A stretch of DNA of 64,000 bases, from contig NETF01000012.1 in the NCBI GenBank assembly GCA_002172675.1, positions 37,246-101,245 on the forward strand, read 5' to 3'. The translations under genes and the position numbers were made by a program. Below, piece by piece: positions 1 through 8,993 of this stretch. The first letter of the stretch is position 1; each line of letters opens with the position of its first letter. A model generated the notes under the pieces. It searched no databases. It saw only the letters and a list, made by a program, of their open reading frames with translations, and was not told the DNA's origin. Origin of the DNA: an unicellular cyanobacterium SU3 (GTDB taxonomy: Bacteria > Cyanobacteriota > Cyanobacteriia > Cyanobacteriales > Microcystaceae).

Positions 1-1
1 G

Positions 2-1153
2 GCATTACTACCGGTTACAGGGGATCTCTCATCTATTGGGGCTAATATGCCAGAAGCGGTTCAACTAGCCATTGATGAGATTAATGCTTGTGGTGGGGTT
101 AATGGTCAACCCGTCACTCTAGTCACAGAAGATAGTCAAACAGACCCCACCGCCGGGGGTGCAGCCATGACCAAACTCGCAGAAGTTGACCGGGTTGCTG
201 GTGTGGTTGGGGCGTTTGCCAGTAGTGTTTCTGGGGCTGCGGTAGGAACTGCAGCGCAAAATAAAGTGATGTTAATCTCTCCAGGTAGTACCAGCCCTGT
301 GTTTACCGATCAGGCGAAAAATGGGGAATTCAACGGCTATTGGGCAAGAACAGCCCCTCCAGATACCTATCAGGCCCAAGCGTTAGCAGCCTTAGCCGAA
401 AAACAAGGCTTTGAAAATGTATCAACCGTGGTTATTAATAATGATTATGGAGTTGGGTTTGAACAGCAGTTTGTAGGCGCATTTGAAAAGTCAGGGGGTA
501 AACTGACCAATAAAGAACAACCGGTGCGTTACGATCCTAAAGCAGCAACCCTCGACAGTGAAGCAGCAGCCGCATTTGCTAATAACCCCGACGCAGTGGC
601 AGCAGTGCTTTACGCCGAAACTGGCAGTATTTTATTACAAGCAGCCTACAAACAAGGGTTAAGCGAGGGTGTTACCGTTTTATTAACCGATGGGGTTTAC
701 TCTGAAGATTTTGTGGAACAGGTGGGCAAAACCCCTGACGGTAAGTACATTTTAGAAGGGGCGTTAGGAACCGTTCCTGGGGCCGATGGTGAAGCCTTGG
801 ATGCTTTTACTACGAAGTGGAATGAGAAGACAGGGAAGGATGTAACGGCCTTTGTTCCCCATAGTTGGGACGCAACCGTATTATTAATGTTGGCCGCCGA
901 AGCTGCCAAAGCTAACACAGGAGAAGCCATACAGAGTAAGATTAGAGAAGTAGCCAACGCTCCTGGCACAGAAGTGAGTGACCCTTGTGAAGCGATCGCT
1001 TTAGTCCGTGATGGGGAAGATATCAATTATCAAGGAGCCAGTGGTAACGTTGATATTGATGAAAATGGGGACGTTGTGGGTAGTTACGATGTTTGGACGG
1101 TTAAAGCAGATGGCACTACCGAAGTGATTGATAAAGTAAGTCCCACGGAATAA
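2..1153 (+). CDS. ABC transporter substrate-binding protein, branched-chain amino-acid (LivK-like) type, 5' partial
   Basis: The reading frame is open from base 2, before the first ATG at 47, and starts inside the mature protein (LLPVTGDLSSIGANMPEAV), so the true start and signal peptide lie left of the window. The sequence is typical of type I periplasmic binding proteins (Peripla_BP_6): the early TGDLSSIG segment, the AIDEINACGGVNG helix, and a second lobe around VSTVVINNDYGVGF. The family captures hydrophobic amino acids, amides or urea-type ligands in the periplasm for an ABC importer; the ligand cannot be told here. The permease and ATPase genes are not in the window downstream. A strong terminator follows 30 bases after the stop. 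Confidence 0.85.
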   Translation, partial: ALLPVTGDLSSIGANMPEAVQLAIDEINACGGVNGQPVTLVTEDSQTDPTAGGAAMTKLAEVDRVAGVVGAFASSVSGAAVGTAAQNKVMLISPGSTSPVFTDQAKNGEFNGYWARTAPPDTYQAQALAALAEKQGFENVSTVVINNDYGVGFEQQFVGAFEKSGGKLTNKEQPVRYDPKAATLDSEAAAAFANNPDAVAAVLYAETGSILLQAAYKQGLSEGVTVLLTDGVYSEDFVEQVGKTPDGKYILEGALGTVPGADGEALDAFTTKWNEKTGKDVTAFVPHSWDATVLLMLAAEAAKANTGEAIQSKIREVANAPGTEVSDPCEAIALVRDGEDINYQGASGNVDIDENGDVVGSYDVWTVKADGTTEVIDKVSPTE

Positions 1154-1181
1154 CTTTCAACCTTAATTATTAAGAAAGATG

Positions 1182-1207
1182 ACCCGCTACGGCGGGTTTA
1201 TTTTTTT
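1182..1207 (+). terminator. Rho-independent terminator of the ABC binding-protein gene
   Basis: ACCCGC (1182-1187) pairs with GCGGGT (1192-1197) around a TACG tetraloop and is followed by TTATTTTTTT. It lies 30 bases after the stop codon at 1153. Confidence 0.85.
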
Positions 1208-1327
1208 GATATAAAACTTAAAACAAGTTAAGAAAATCTATAATCTTCTTGATTCAACAATGAGAATTAATAGAATTTAGATATTGTGTTTCTTATGCTC
1301 AATAACTAAGAAATAAAAGAGGGAAAA

Positions 1328-1870
1328 ATGATATCTGAATTAGCGGGCAATAAATCTGTTAATTATCTTAAAAAATTTGGCATTGTCATCATTATTATTA
1401 GTTCTCTTGGTTCTCATTTTGTTCATAATACACCCCTCAAGAGTCCTATTTTTACCCATCTATTTGCACGGTTTACTACGTTAACTCGCATGAGTAATCA
1501 GTGGCGAATATTTTCGGTGGTAGATCGTTTTAGCTGGCGACTAGAAATTGTGGCAATTCATAAAAAGGGAAAAACACAAACATTGCCTATGTTTGCTGAA
1601 TAAGAGAAAGGTTTTTTTGAGAAACAGTTTATTGATTTCAGGGAAGGAAAACTACATCATAATTTATTTATTTATCCCGATGCTCGTTATCACTATGGTG
1701 ATTATTTATGTCGAATGTTTCAAAATGAAACTAATCCTATCCAAGCGATTCGCTATGATTTATTTTGGAGACAAATTTTACCCCCTCAACAAGCAGCAAT
1801 TAGAGAGCAATATTTAACTGAAGAATTTAGTGATATAGGCAAATTAGGAGAGTATCAATGCCAGAATTAA
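1328..1870 (+). pseudogene. Membrane-anchored protein paired with an HTTM gene, interrupted by an in-frame TAA
   Basis: An ATG with a GGGAAAA leader opens a 91-residue frame with one hydrophobic segment (residues about 17-33) that ends at TAA 1601-1603. The same frame continues without a shift to 1870 and encodes a clean soluble-looking domain (EKGFFEKQFIDFREGKL, then YHYGDYLCRMFQN, then RYDLFWRQILPP). Removing one stop codon gives a protein of about 180 residues. Its end overlaps the start of the HTTM gene by 13 bases, as expected for a co-translated pair. I infer one gene broken by a single nonsense codon. I do not know a function; proteins of this layout are found next to HTTM genes. Sequencing error or stop readthrough are alternatives. 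Confidence 0.6.
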
Positions 1871-2607
1871 TAAAAAACGTCACTAAAAAAATATATGATT
1901 TTTGGTTTGCTAAAGAATCAACCTTAAGTTTAGGGGTATTTCGGATTGTTTTTGGTCTATTTATTTTCAAGATTTTATTACTCAGTTATTTCCATTGGAA
2001 TGAGTATTATGGGGTCAATGGAATTATATTTTTAGATCGATTTATTAATGCTAGAGGAGGTTGTTTTTTAGCTTCTTTTAAATCTATTTTCGCTCTATCT
2101 AATAATCCTCAATTTATTTGGGTAATCTATGGACTGGGTTTAGTGGTAACTTTATGTTTTATTCTTGGTTTAGGAACTCGTATTGCTTTCATTTATCCTT
2201 TTTCTGCTATAGATAAACTGTATAGTGATATTGCTTGGCGAGAGGGTAGTATTATGTATTATATTTCTCTGTATGATGCTTGGTTTCGCTTTACTGATGT
2301 TGAATTATCTCACAATTATTTCTTGAGTCTTATAACAACTTATAGTTCATTAATACTTAAGTTTTTATTTCCTATTTTAGTTTGGTTTAAATGGACTAAA
2401 TACTGGATATTGAGTATTATGGTTTTATTTCATATTTCTATTGCCATTGTCATGAATGAATTTGTCTTACAATTTAGTGTAGTAATGTTGATTTCTTATA
2501 CATTATTTGTTGAATCTGAAACCATCAAAAAATTATTGTATAAATTCAAGAGTAAGTATTATTTTGTTAGTCAAAAATTAGTGATGCAAAATAAAGTCAA
2601 TTCATAA
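1858..2607 (+). CDS. HTTM-domain (vitamin K-dependent carboxylase-like) integral membrane protein
   Basis: The 249-residue protein is mostly hydrophobic with about five or six predicted membrane helices. It opens with the HTTM hallmark: a cytoplasmic amphipathic stretch, then [20 protein letters not shown]. Later segments ([19 protein letters not shown]) also fit HTTM/DoxX-like proteins. The family is named after the horizontally transferred transmembrane domain of gamma-glutamyl carboxylase; most bacterial members have no known substrate. It overlaps the broken upstream gene and ends 17 bases before fumC, so the three may share a transcript. The protein is much shorter than full vitamin K carboxylases and lacks their C-terminal domain, so carboxylase activity is not supported. 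Confidence 0.65.
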   Translation: MPELIKNVTKKIYDFWFAKESTLSLGVFRIVFGLFIFKILLLSYFHWNEYYGVNGIIFLDRFINARGGCFLASFKSIFALSNNPQFIWVIYGLGLVVTLCFILGLGTRIAFIYPFSAIDKLYSDIAWREGSIMYYISLYDAWFRFTDVELSHNYFLSLITTYSSLILKFLFPILVWFKWTKYWILSIMVLFHISIAIVMNEFVLQFSVVMLISYTLFVESETIKKLLYKFKSKYYFVSQKLVMQNKVNS

Positions 2608-2624
2608 CACATAAGGAGAAAATA

Positions 2625-3998
2625 ATGAGAATTGAACAAGATAGCATGGGGAAAATTGAGGTTTCATCAGACGCTTACTGGGGCGCACAAACTCAAAGAT
2701 CCCTACATTATTTTGCCATTGGTGATGATATTATGCCCAGGGAAATGATTCGGGCGATCGGTATCCTTAAAAAAGCCACTGCTATCGTTAACAAAGACTT
2801 GGGAAAATTAGACCCAGAAAAAGCAGAATTAATTATACAAGCCGCCGATGAAGTAATAATAGGAAAACTCGATCAACACTTTCCTTTAAAAATTTGGCAA
2901 ACCGGAAGCGGTACCCAAACTAACATGAATGCTAATGAAGTGATTGCTAACCGCGCTATCGAATTAGCCGGGGGAATATTAGGAAGTAAAGATCCGATTC
3001 ATCCTAATGATCATGTTAATATGTCTCAATCTTCTAATGATACCTTTCCCACTGCCATGCACATTGCAGCCGTAGAAGAAATACACCATCAATTATTACC
3101 GATGGTCACTAAATTACGGAATAGTTTAGAAATAAAAATTAAAGAATTTCAAGACATTGTTAAAATTGGTCGCACCCATTTAATGGATGCCGTTCCCTTA
3201 ACCTTCGGACAAGAATTTTCTGGGTATATTTCTCAACTGGATAAAGATATAGAAAGAATACAATCAAGTCTACCTGATTTATATGAATTAGCTATCGGGG
3301 GAACCGCCGTAGGAACCGGACTGAATACCCATCCAAACTTTGCTGAAAAAGTAGCCCAAGAAATAGCTAAAATAACAGATTTACCCTTTATTTCTGCTGC
3401 CAATAAATTCGCTGCACTAGCTGCCCACGATGCTATTATAATGTGTAGTGGAACCCTGAAAACCTTAGCCTGTTCATTGATGAAAATCTCTAATGATATT
3501 AGGTGGTTAGGATCAGGACCTCGTTGTGGAATTGGTGAGCTTATTTTACCAGCAAATGAGCCAGGATCATCCATTATGCCAGGAAAAGTTAACCCAACCC
3601 AGTGCGAAGCTATGACCATGGTTTGTGTGCAAGTAATGGGCTATGATACGGCTATTAGCATAGCGGGTAGTCAAGGTAATTTCGAGTTAAATGTTTTTAA
3701 ACCTTTATTGATTTTTAATTTGTTAAATTCTATTAGATTGTTAGCTGATGCTTGTTCATCTTTTAGCGATCATTTAGTAGTTGGTTTAAAAATTAATCAA
3801 GAACAAATTGAACATTATTTAAGCAATTCTTTGATGTTAGTTACCGCCTTAAACCCCCATATTGGCTATGATAAAGCAGCCAAAGTGGCTAAAAAAGCGT
3901 ATGAAGAAAACACCACGTTAGAAGCCGCTTGTATTGCGTTAGGGTTTCTCAGTGCAGAAGAGTTTAAAACTATTGTGAATCCTGAAAACATGACGTAA
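2625..3998 (+). CDS. fumC: Class II fumarate hydratase
   Basis: Catalyses reversible hydration of fumarate to L-malate in the cytosol. The 457-residue length is typical of FumC. Diagnostic motifs are [16 protein letters not shown] (near residue 90), [30 protein letters not shown] and the superfamily signature [16 protein letters not shown], whose mobile loop carries the catalytic serine. The TQTNMN and FPTAMHIA wording favours fumarase over aspartate ammonia-lyase or argininosuccinate lyase. The start ATG is preceded by AAGGAG seven bases upstream. It follows the HTTM gene by 17 bases. Confidence 0.95.
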   Translation: MRIEQDSMGKIEVSSDAYWGAQTQRSLHYFAIGDDIMPREMIRAIGILKKATAIVNKDLGKLDPEKAELIIQAADEVIIGKLDQHFPLKIWQTGSGTQTNMNANEVIANRAIELAGGILGSKDPIHPNDHVNMSQSSNDTFPTAMHIAAVEEIHHQLLPMVTKLRNSLEIKIKEFQDIVKIGRTHLMDAVPLTFGQEFSGYISQLDKDIERIQSSLPDLYELAIGGTAVGTGLNTHPNFAEKVAQEIAKITDLPFISAANKFAALAAHDAIIMCSGTLKTLACSLMKISNDIRWLGSGPRCGIGELILPANEPGSSIMPGKVNPTQCEAMTMVCVQVMGYDTAISIAGSQGNFELNVFKPLLIFNLLNSIRLLADACSSFSDHLVVGLKINQEQIEHYLSNSLMLVTALNPHIGYDKAAKVAKKAYEENTTLEAACIALGFLSAEEFKTIVNPENMT

Positions 3999-4140
3999 AT
4001 TAATTAATAATTAACAATGAATAATTAATAATTATTTAGGTTAGTCGAGAAAGTTCCCTATCTATTAACAAATTAATGAGAGATTTTTTGTTGCTATTTC
4101 AGTTTATAATAATAAGAGGATTCTAACTGAAAGGAACTGA

Positions 4141-4956
4141 ATGAAACCTTATCTAGCTGCTGCCATTCAGATGACAAGCAAGCCTGATCTAGACAAAAAT
4201 CTAGCAGAGGCCGAAGAACTTATTGAACTTGCTGTTCGTCGTGGGGCTGAGTTAATTAGTTTACCCGAAAACTTTGCTTTTTTAGGTAAAGAAGAAGATA
4301 AACTGAGCAAAGCCCAAGAAATTTCTCAAAAATCCCAGAAATTTCTCAAAACCATGGCCCAACGTTTTCAAGTAACCATTTTAGGCGGAGGGTTTCCTGT
4401 CCCCGTTGAAGGTGATCCCAGTAAGGCTTATAATACCGCTATTTTAGTTGATCCTACCGGAAAAGAACTCTATCGCTATCAAAAAGTTCACTTATTCGAC
4501 GTTGATCTTCCTGATGGTAACACCTATCAAGAATCAAGCACGGTGATGCCAGGAACTCAATTACCTGATATCTATGCCTCTCCCAACTTAGGAAACTTAG
4601 GAATCTCGATCTGTTATGATGTTCGCTTTCCTGAGTTATATCGTCATTTATCTTATCAAGGGGTGGATGTTCTCTTTGTTCCTGCTGCCTTTACTGCTTT
4701 TACGGGTAAAGATCATTGGCAAGTTCTGTTACAAGCCAGAGCCATCGAAAATACTTGTTATATCATAGCACCGGCACAAACAGGCAACCACTATGCTAGA
4801 CGGTTTACCCACGGTCATGCGGTTATTATTGACCCTTGGGGTATCATTTTAGAAGACGCAGGACAACAACCCGGCATGGCCTTGGCAGAAATTAACCCCC
4901 ATCGCATTAAACAGGTACGTCAACAAATGCCATCATTGCAACATCGCGTATTTTAA
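4141..4956 (+). CDS. Nitrilase-superfamily carbon-nitrogen hydrolase (Nit1/deaminated glutathione amidase-like)
   Basis: A 271-residue single-domain CN hydrolase. The Glu-Lys-Cys triad is visible as LPENFAF (Glu near 42), the YQKVHLFDVD lysine and the nucleophile in SICYDVRFPELYR. The branch with KVHLFDVD and CYDVRFPE contains Nit1, which hydrolyses deaminated glutathione, and related omega-amidases. I infer a metabolite-repair amidase. The start has AAAGGAA seven bases upstream. It stands alone, followed by a long gap with no clear gene. Confidence 0.85.
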   Translation: MKPYLAAAIQMTSKPDLDKNLAEAEELIELAVRRGAELISLPENFAFLGKEEDKLSKAQEISQKSQKFLKTMAQRFQVTILGGGFPVPVEGDPSKAYNTAILVDPTGKELYRYQKVHLFDVDLPDGNTYQESSTVMPGTQLPDIYASPNLGNLGISICYDVRFPELYRHLSYQGVDVLFVPAAFTAFTGKDHWQVLLQARAIENTCYIIAPAQTGNHYARRFTHGHAVIIDPWGIILEDAGQQPGMALAEINPHRIKQVRQQMPSLQHRVF

Positions 4957-5054
4957 TTCAAGATGAAGGCTTCAGGGGTTAACGTAATCTCATTATTAAG
5001 ATTAATGGCAAAATCTTGGTGATTAACCGAAGAAAGCCTTAAGACTTAATTGTG

Positions 5055-5109
5055 CCTCCGAAGTAATCTATCTTTTTCTGTTGGATATTATTCTAGATTG
5101 CTTCGGAGG
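5055..5109. repeat. Palindromic repeat, short copy of the CCGAAGCAATCT family
   Basis: CCTCCGAAGTAATCTA (5055-5070) is repeated inverted as TAGATTGCTTCGGAGG (5094-5109), with one mismatch. The arm and the CTTTTTCTGTTGGATATTATT spacer resemble the repeat at 46563-46755 and the fragment at 28045-28117. Confidence 0.55.
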
Positions 5110-5428
5110 ATAATGACTACCACTAACTCCTCACCTTATTTTGTTCTTTTTGTCAAGAGCAGCTTTACATGGGTTGACTCAAGTTTAGTACAATTGCTCA
5201 AAAAAGTTTCTATATTTCCCCGAAAAAAGCTTATTTATAGCGATCGCCTACCAAGGGATAACGGACAATTGGGAATATTGACTGCTATTTTGAATGTAGA
5301 CATACGTACTGTAGAGTTTCAGTCTTGTCTATCATACCACAAGCCCGTAACTTCGTTGCTTATTGACAAGACTTATCACATATTGCGTAATGTTAAGACA
5401 GTGGAAATTTTTTATTTTATATAATATT

Positions 5429-5914
5429 GTAATTTTAAATAATATTTACTTATGTTTTTTGAGGATAAGGTGGGCAAAATGTAAAAATAGGAGATTATAG
5501 ATAAGAATTAGAAAAATTACCTAAAATATTAGTATTAAGAAAAATAATCATTATAGATAAATTAAGAGGATTTAAACAAAGAGTATTCATCAGGCGATCA
5601 CTTCGTTATTCTGTCTTTATTTTTATCAACTTCTACAAATAACTAGTTACCTTGAGCATCTTTTGTGATTTTTAATTTCTTGCTAACTCTTGTATGTAAA
5701 GTGAACAAAAAATAGGAATTCCTCGATATTCAAGAATTTTGTTATGTTTATCCAATAATACAGGATAAGTGATTAAGTTTATTTATTAATTAAAAACCTA
5801 TTCTTGAGTTTCAGTACACCCAAAAGGAGTGGGATCAATAGGCATAGCACTACCCATTAAGGTTAGGACATTAAGTTGATACATATTTCTCAATGCTGTG
5901 ATCAAACTAACCAT
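5429..5914 (-). pseudogene. Decayed minus-strand coding remnants in a gene-poor gap
   Basis: The gap 4957-6060 has no convincing intact gene. On the minus strand several short protein-like pieces follow one another, broken by stops: MVSLITALRNMYQLN through PFGCTETQE (5798-5914, 38 residues with its own ATG), LITYPVLLDKHNKILEYRG through LYIQELARN (about 5680-5790), and MIIFLNTNILGNF (about 5510-5550), which resembles the start of a PIN toxin. Residue composition looks protein-like, but no family is recognised for the first two. I read this as a degraded coding region; the 38-residue ORF could alternatively be a small real gene. Confidence 0.3.
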
Positions 5915-6060
5915 TTAAAATAATCGGACAAACGGCAAAATTATCCTATTTGTCATCCCATCTTATACTTTAGAAAGAGATAGGGAGTCTAATGGAATAT
6001 TCTCATCTTTCTCGTGATACCATAGTTATCTGAAAATGGAAAACCATTACGAGAGATTTC

Positions 6061-7521
6061 ATGGCTATTAAAACTCCCGACTGGGTGAAACACGCCGTTT
6101 TTTATCAAATTTATCCCGATTCCTTTGCGAGAAAGGTTCCCCCCCATCAAAAATGGTTATTAGATGTTCCCTTAGAAGACTGGGATGCACCTCCAACCTA
6201 TCAAGGATACAAAGGGGGAAATCTTTGGGGAGTAATGGAGAAATTAGATTATTTACAAGAGTTAGGAGTAACTGCTCTCTATTTTACCCCTATTTTTCGC
6301 TCAGCTAGTAATCATGGCTATCATACCCATGATTATTATGGTATCGATCCTCTATTGGGAGATAGAGAAGCCTTTGATGTATTACTCAAAACTGCCCACG
6401 ATAAAGGGTTCAAAGTTGTGTTAGATGGGGTGTTTAATCACGCCAGTCGGGGCTTTTTCTTTTTTAACGATATCTTAGAGAATGGACCTAATTCTCCTTG
6501 GTTAGATTGGTTTAAGATTGAAGGTTGGCCTTTATCTGCTTATGATGGCAGTCTTCCGGCTAATTATGTATCCTGGATCGATTATCGTGCTTTACCCCAG
6601 TTTAACCACGACAATCCTGCGGTTAGAGAATATATTATGCAAGTGGGGGAATATTGGTTAAAACAAGGGATCGATGGTTGGCGGTTGGATGTGCCAGACT
6701 GCGTTAAAGCCAAAGGATTTTGGGAAGACTTTAGAGACCGAGTCAAAGGAGTTAACCCTGAAGCCTATATTGTTGGAGAAATTGCTTTTGATGCCACGCA
6801 ATGGCTGGATGGAAAGCAATTTGATGGGGTGATGAATTATCCCTTTGGTCGTTTAACAGCCGGATTTATTATCGGCGATCGCGTAGACAAAGAAATCATA
6901 CCCCATTTTTATCAACCCTACGAAACCCTTGATGCGGCTGGATATGCAAAGGGAATTGAAGAATTACTGGCTCGTCATCCTTGGGAAATTCAATTAACCC
7001 AGTTGAACTTACTCGATAGTCATGATACTCCCCGATTCCTGAGCATTGCTAACAGCGATCGCACTTCGGCTAAATTAGGGGCTTTATTATTAATGACGTT
7101 TCCTGGAACCCCTAATATCTTTTATGGAGATGAAATTGGTATTGAAGGGGGCCATGAACCGGATTGTAGAAAAGGCTTCCCCACAGAAGACAAATGGGAC
7201 TCTGAAGCGTTAGCTTATTATAAACAACTAATCCAAATTAGGAAACAATATACGGCTTTACGCACAGGAGACTATCATACGCTTTATGCGAAAGACAAAG
7301 TGTATATTTTTGCTCGTATTTTGGGAAAGGAAGGATTAATTATTGCTCTCAATAATGATGAAGCAAAAGCTGAAATTACTGTTTCTGACTTGGATAAGGT
7401 AGCTTCAATTAAGCAAGCAAAACCCAGTAATGTTATTTATGGAGAAGGATCGAGTCATTGGGATAAAGATGAGTTAAAATTAACTATTCCTCCCCGTAGT
7501 GGCTTGATATTAGCTGATTAA
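6061..7521 (+). CDS. GH13 alpha-amylase family glycosidase (neopullulanase/cyclomaltodextrinase-like)
   Basis: The 486-residue protein starts directly with the catalytic barrel (WVKHAVFYQIYPDSFAR). The four GH13 regions are present: DGVFNHASRG, GWRLDVPD (nucleophile Asp), IVGEIAF (acid/base Glu) and LLDSHDTPR (transition-state Asp). A C-terminal beta domain follows residue about 400. Lack of a signal peptide suggests cytosolic turnover of maltodextrins or glycogen products. The YQGYKGGNLWGVMEKLDYLQELGV segment fits the neopullulanase/cyclomaltodextrinase subgroup, but the N-terminal dimerising domain is absent, so substrate is uncertain. A 12-bp perfect inverted repeat follows the stop. Confidence 0.88.
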   Translation: MAIKTPDWVKHAVFYQIYPDSFARKVPPHQKWLLDVPLEDWDAPPTYQGYKGGNLWGVMEKLDYLQELGVTALYFTPIFRSASNHGYHTHDYYGIDPLLGDREAFDVLLKTAHDKGFKVVLDGVFNHASRGFFFFNDILENGPNSPWLDWFKIEGWPLSAYDGSLPANYVSWIDYRALPQFNHDNPAVREYIMQVGEYWLKQGIDGWRLDVPDCVKAKGFWEDFRDRVKGVNPEAYIVGEIAFDATQWLDGKQFDGVMNYPFGRLTAGFIIGDRVDKEIIPHFYQPYETLDAAGYAKGIEELLARHPWEIQLTQLNLLDSHDTPRFLSIANSDRTSAKLGALLLMTFPGTPNIFYGDEIGIEGGHEPDCRKGFPTEDKWDSEALAYYKQLIQIRKQYTALRTGDYHTLYAKDKVYIFARILGKEGLIIALNNDEAKAEITVSDLDKVASIKQAKPSNVIYGEGSSHWDKDELKLTIPPRSGLILAD

Positions 7522-7527
7522 GCCTAA

Positions 7528-7560
7528 ACAGTGAACAGTACATTGGTAACTGTTCACTGT
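7528..7560. repeat. 12-bp perfect inverted repeat between GH13 and DUF2288 genes
   Basis: ACAGTGAACAGT (7528-7539) and ACTGTTCACTGT (7549-7560) are perfect complements with a 9-base loop, seven bases after the GH13 stop. There is no T-run, so it may stabilise an mRNA end or be a dispersed palindrome rather than a classic terminator. Confidence 0.45.
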
Positions 7561-7596
7561 TGACAAACAATTTGATTGATGAACGAAAACTGACTT

Positions 7597-7884
7597 ATGG
7601 AAGACCTCAAACAACGCCTAAAAGAAGACATGGCTAATGTTAATTGGAATGATATTAAACCCCATGCTCAACGAGACGCTGTTATTGTTGTCGATGAAAA
7701 TTTAAACTTATTGGATGTTGGCGTTGCCATTGCTCAAGATAATAAGATGGTTGTCCAACATTGGATTACAGAAGAACTGATCACTAAACCCTCTAATCAA
7801 CAATTGAGTGATTGGAATATTAACCAAACTCAATTATTTAAGACTTTGATTGTACAGCCATTTGTTTTAGTTCAAAGTATCTAA
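7597..7884 (+). CDS. DUF2288 family protein
   Basis: A 95-residue soluble protein with the DUF2288 pattern: an N-terminal helix (LKQRLKEDMANVNW), IKPHAQRDAVIVVDENLNLLDVGVAIAQD, then VQHWITEELI. Function is unknown for the family, which occurs in cyanobacteria and proteobacteria. It is followed by a low-complexity tract of GGGTGTAGGGT repeats (about 7892-7924). Confidence 0.7.
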   Translation: MEDLKQRLKEDMANVNWNDIKPHAQRDAVIVVDENLNLLDVGVAIAQDNKMVVQHWITEELITKPSNQQLSDWNINQTQLFKTLIVQPFVLVQSI

Positions 7885-8021
7885 GGAAAGTAGGGTGTGG
7901 GGTGCAGGGTGTAGGGTGTAGGGAAAATTAGTTGATGCAAGATGTGAGTTGAGAAACTCCCTTTAATTTTGTCATTTTTTTGATACACTAAGAATGAAAA
8001 TAATTTTAGGAAATTATTAAG

Positions 8022-8117
8022 ATGGAAAGTGTTGCTTATATCGTTGTTTTAACAATGGCTCTAGCCGTTCTCTTTTTTGCGATCGCCTTTCGCGAACCCC
8101 CCCGTATCCAAAAGTAG
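8022..8117 (+). CDS. psbT: Photosystem II reaction centre protein T
   Basis: A 31-codon ORF: MESVAYIVVLTMALAVLFF, followed by a GCGATCGC-containing stretch encoding AIAFREPPRIQK. This is the conserved PsbT: one membrane helix plus a positively charged stromal tail. It sits at the PSII dimer interface in the thylakoid and supports repair and QA-site function. The start has TAGGAAATTATTAAG upstream. psbT often lies beside psbB; here psbB is absent and nrdR follows. Confidence 0.95.
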   Translation: MESVAYIVVLTMALAVLFFAIAFREPPRIQK

Positions 8118-8296
8118 GGTTAAGGGTTTAATCCCCCTACAATCAGTTACTTTTCATAACTATCTGAGCCGCTATTTTTCCTAATCTTACCTGGAAAAAT
8201 GAGGACGGCTCAGACTATAGTATTTTCCAAGGGTTAATTAATCAGTCTGGTATCTTACTCTTTTTACCTTCATATTCCGTTGCTACGGATAGTCCT

Positions 8297-8860
8297 ATGC
8301 AATGTCCCTACTGTCAGCATACTAATAGCCGTGTTCTAGAATCTCGTTCTTCCGAAGGTGGACAAAGCATCCGTCGCCGTCGTGAGTGTTTAAACTGTAA
8401 ACATCGTTTTACGACCTACGAACGCATCGAGTTTGTTCCTATCACTGTCATTAAACACGATGGAAAAAAAGAATCCTTTGATGGATCGAAGCTCTTGAGA
8501 GGTATGGTTAGAGCTTGTGAAAAAACAGGAATTTCCCATCAACGTCTTGAGACTATTGTAGATGATATCGAGGCCTATTTACAACAACGTCCTCAACGAG
8601 AAGTAACTACGCATGAAATTGGTCAGTTGGTTCTAAAATATTTACGGGAAGAAAATGAAGTCGCTTATATCCGTTTTGCTTCTGTGTATGGAAGATTTAA
8701 AGGGATTAAAGATTTTATGGAAACTCTCGATCAACTACAAGAAGAACCCATTACTTCGTCTGTGTCTCAATGGTCACAGTCTTCGGCTAACGATAGAGAT
8801 AAATCAAAAGCCTCTCCTTACCTTAGTTTAAGTCATAATGGTTCTGATAATTCTCGATAA
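8297..8860 (+). CDS. nrdR: Transcriptional repressor NrdR
   Basis: A 187-residue regulator of ribonucleotide reductase genes. It has an N-terminal zinc ribbon ([17 protein letters not shown] and [13 protein letters not shown], four cysteines) and an ATP-cone domain ([31 protein letters not shown]) that senses ATP/dATP. NrdR binds NrdR boxes and represses nrd operons when dATP is high. The C-terminal about 30 residues are Ser-rich and variable. It follows psbT, an arrangement common in cyanobacteria. Confidence 0.95.
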   Translation: MQCPYCQHTNSRVLESRSSEGGQSIRRRRECLNCKHRFTTYERIEFVPITVIKHDGKKESFDGSKLLRGMVRACEKTGISHQRLETIVDDIEAYLQQRPQREVTTHEIGQLVLKYLREENEVAYIRFASVYGRFKGIKDFMETLDQLQEEPITSSVSQWSQSSANDRDKSKASPYLSLSHNGSDNSR

Positions 8861-8915
8861 GTGATAGGGATAACGAATAATTGACAATAGATAATTGATA
8901 ATGAATAATAAATCA

Positions 8916-8958
8916 GTCAGAGATTACTCGGCCTTACGAAGACAGAGTAATCTCTGAC
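8916..8958 (+). repeat. 14-bp perfect hairpin between nrdR and ktrB
   Basis: GTCAGAGATTACTC (8916-8929) and GAGTAATCTCTGAC (8945-8958) pair perfectly around a 15-base loop. It has no downstream T-run and ends 35 bases before ktrB. It could be the end structure of the nrdR transcript or a leader element of ktrB. Confidence 0.5.
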
Positions 8959-8993
8959 CATTGGTCAATCTTATCGTAGAATTATAATTTCTG

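Noticed and set aside
5050..5424. 124-codon plus-strand ORF in the gap after the nitrilase gene
   Set aside because: No family likeness, odd composition, and it runs through the palindromic repeat at 5055-5109.
7892..7924. GGGTGTAGGGT tract as a regulatory or telomere-like site
   Set aside because: Simple low-complexity repeat between genes, common in these genomes, with no structure or position that supports a function.
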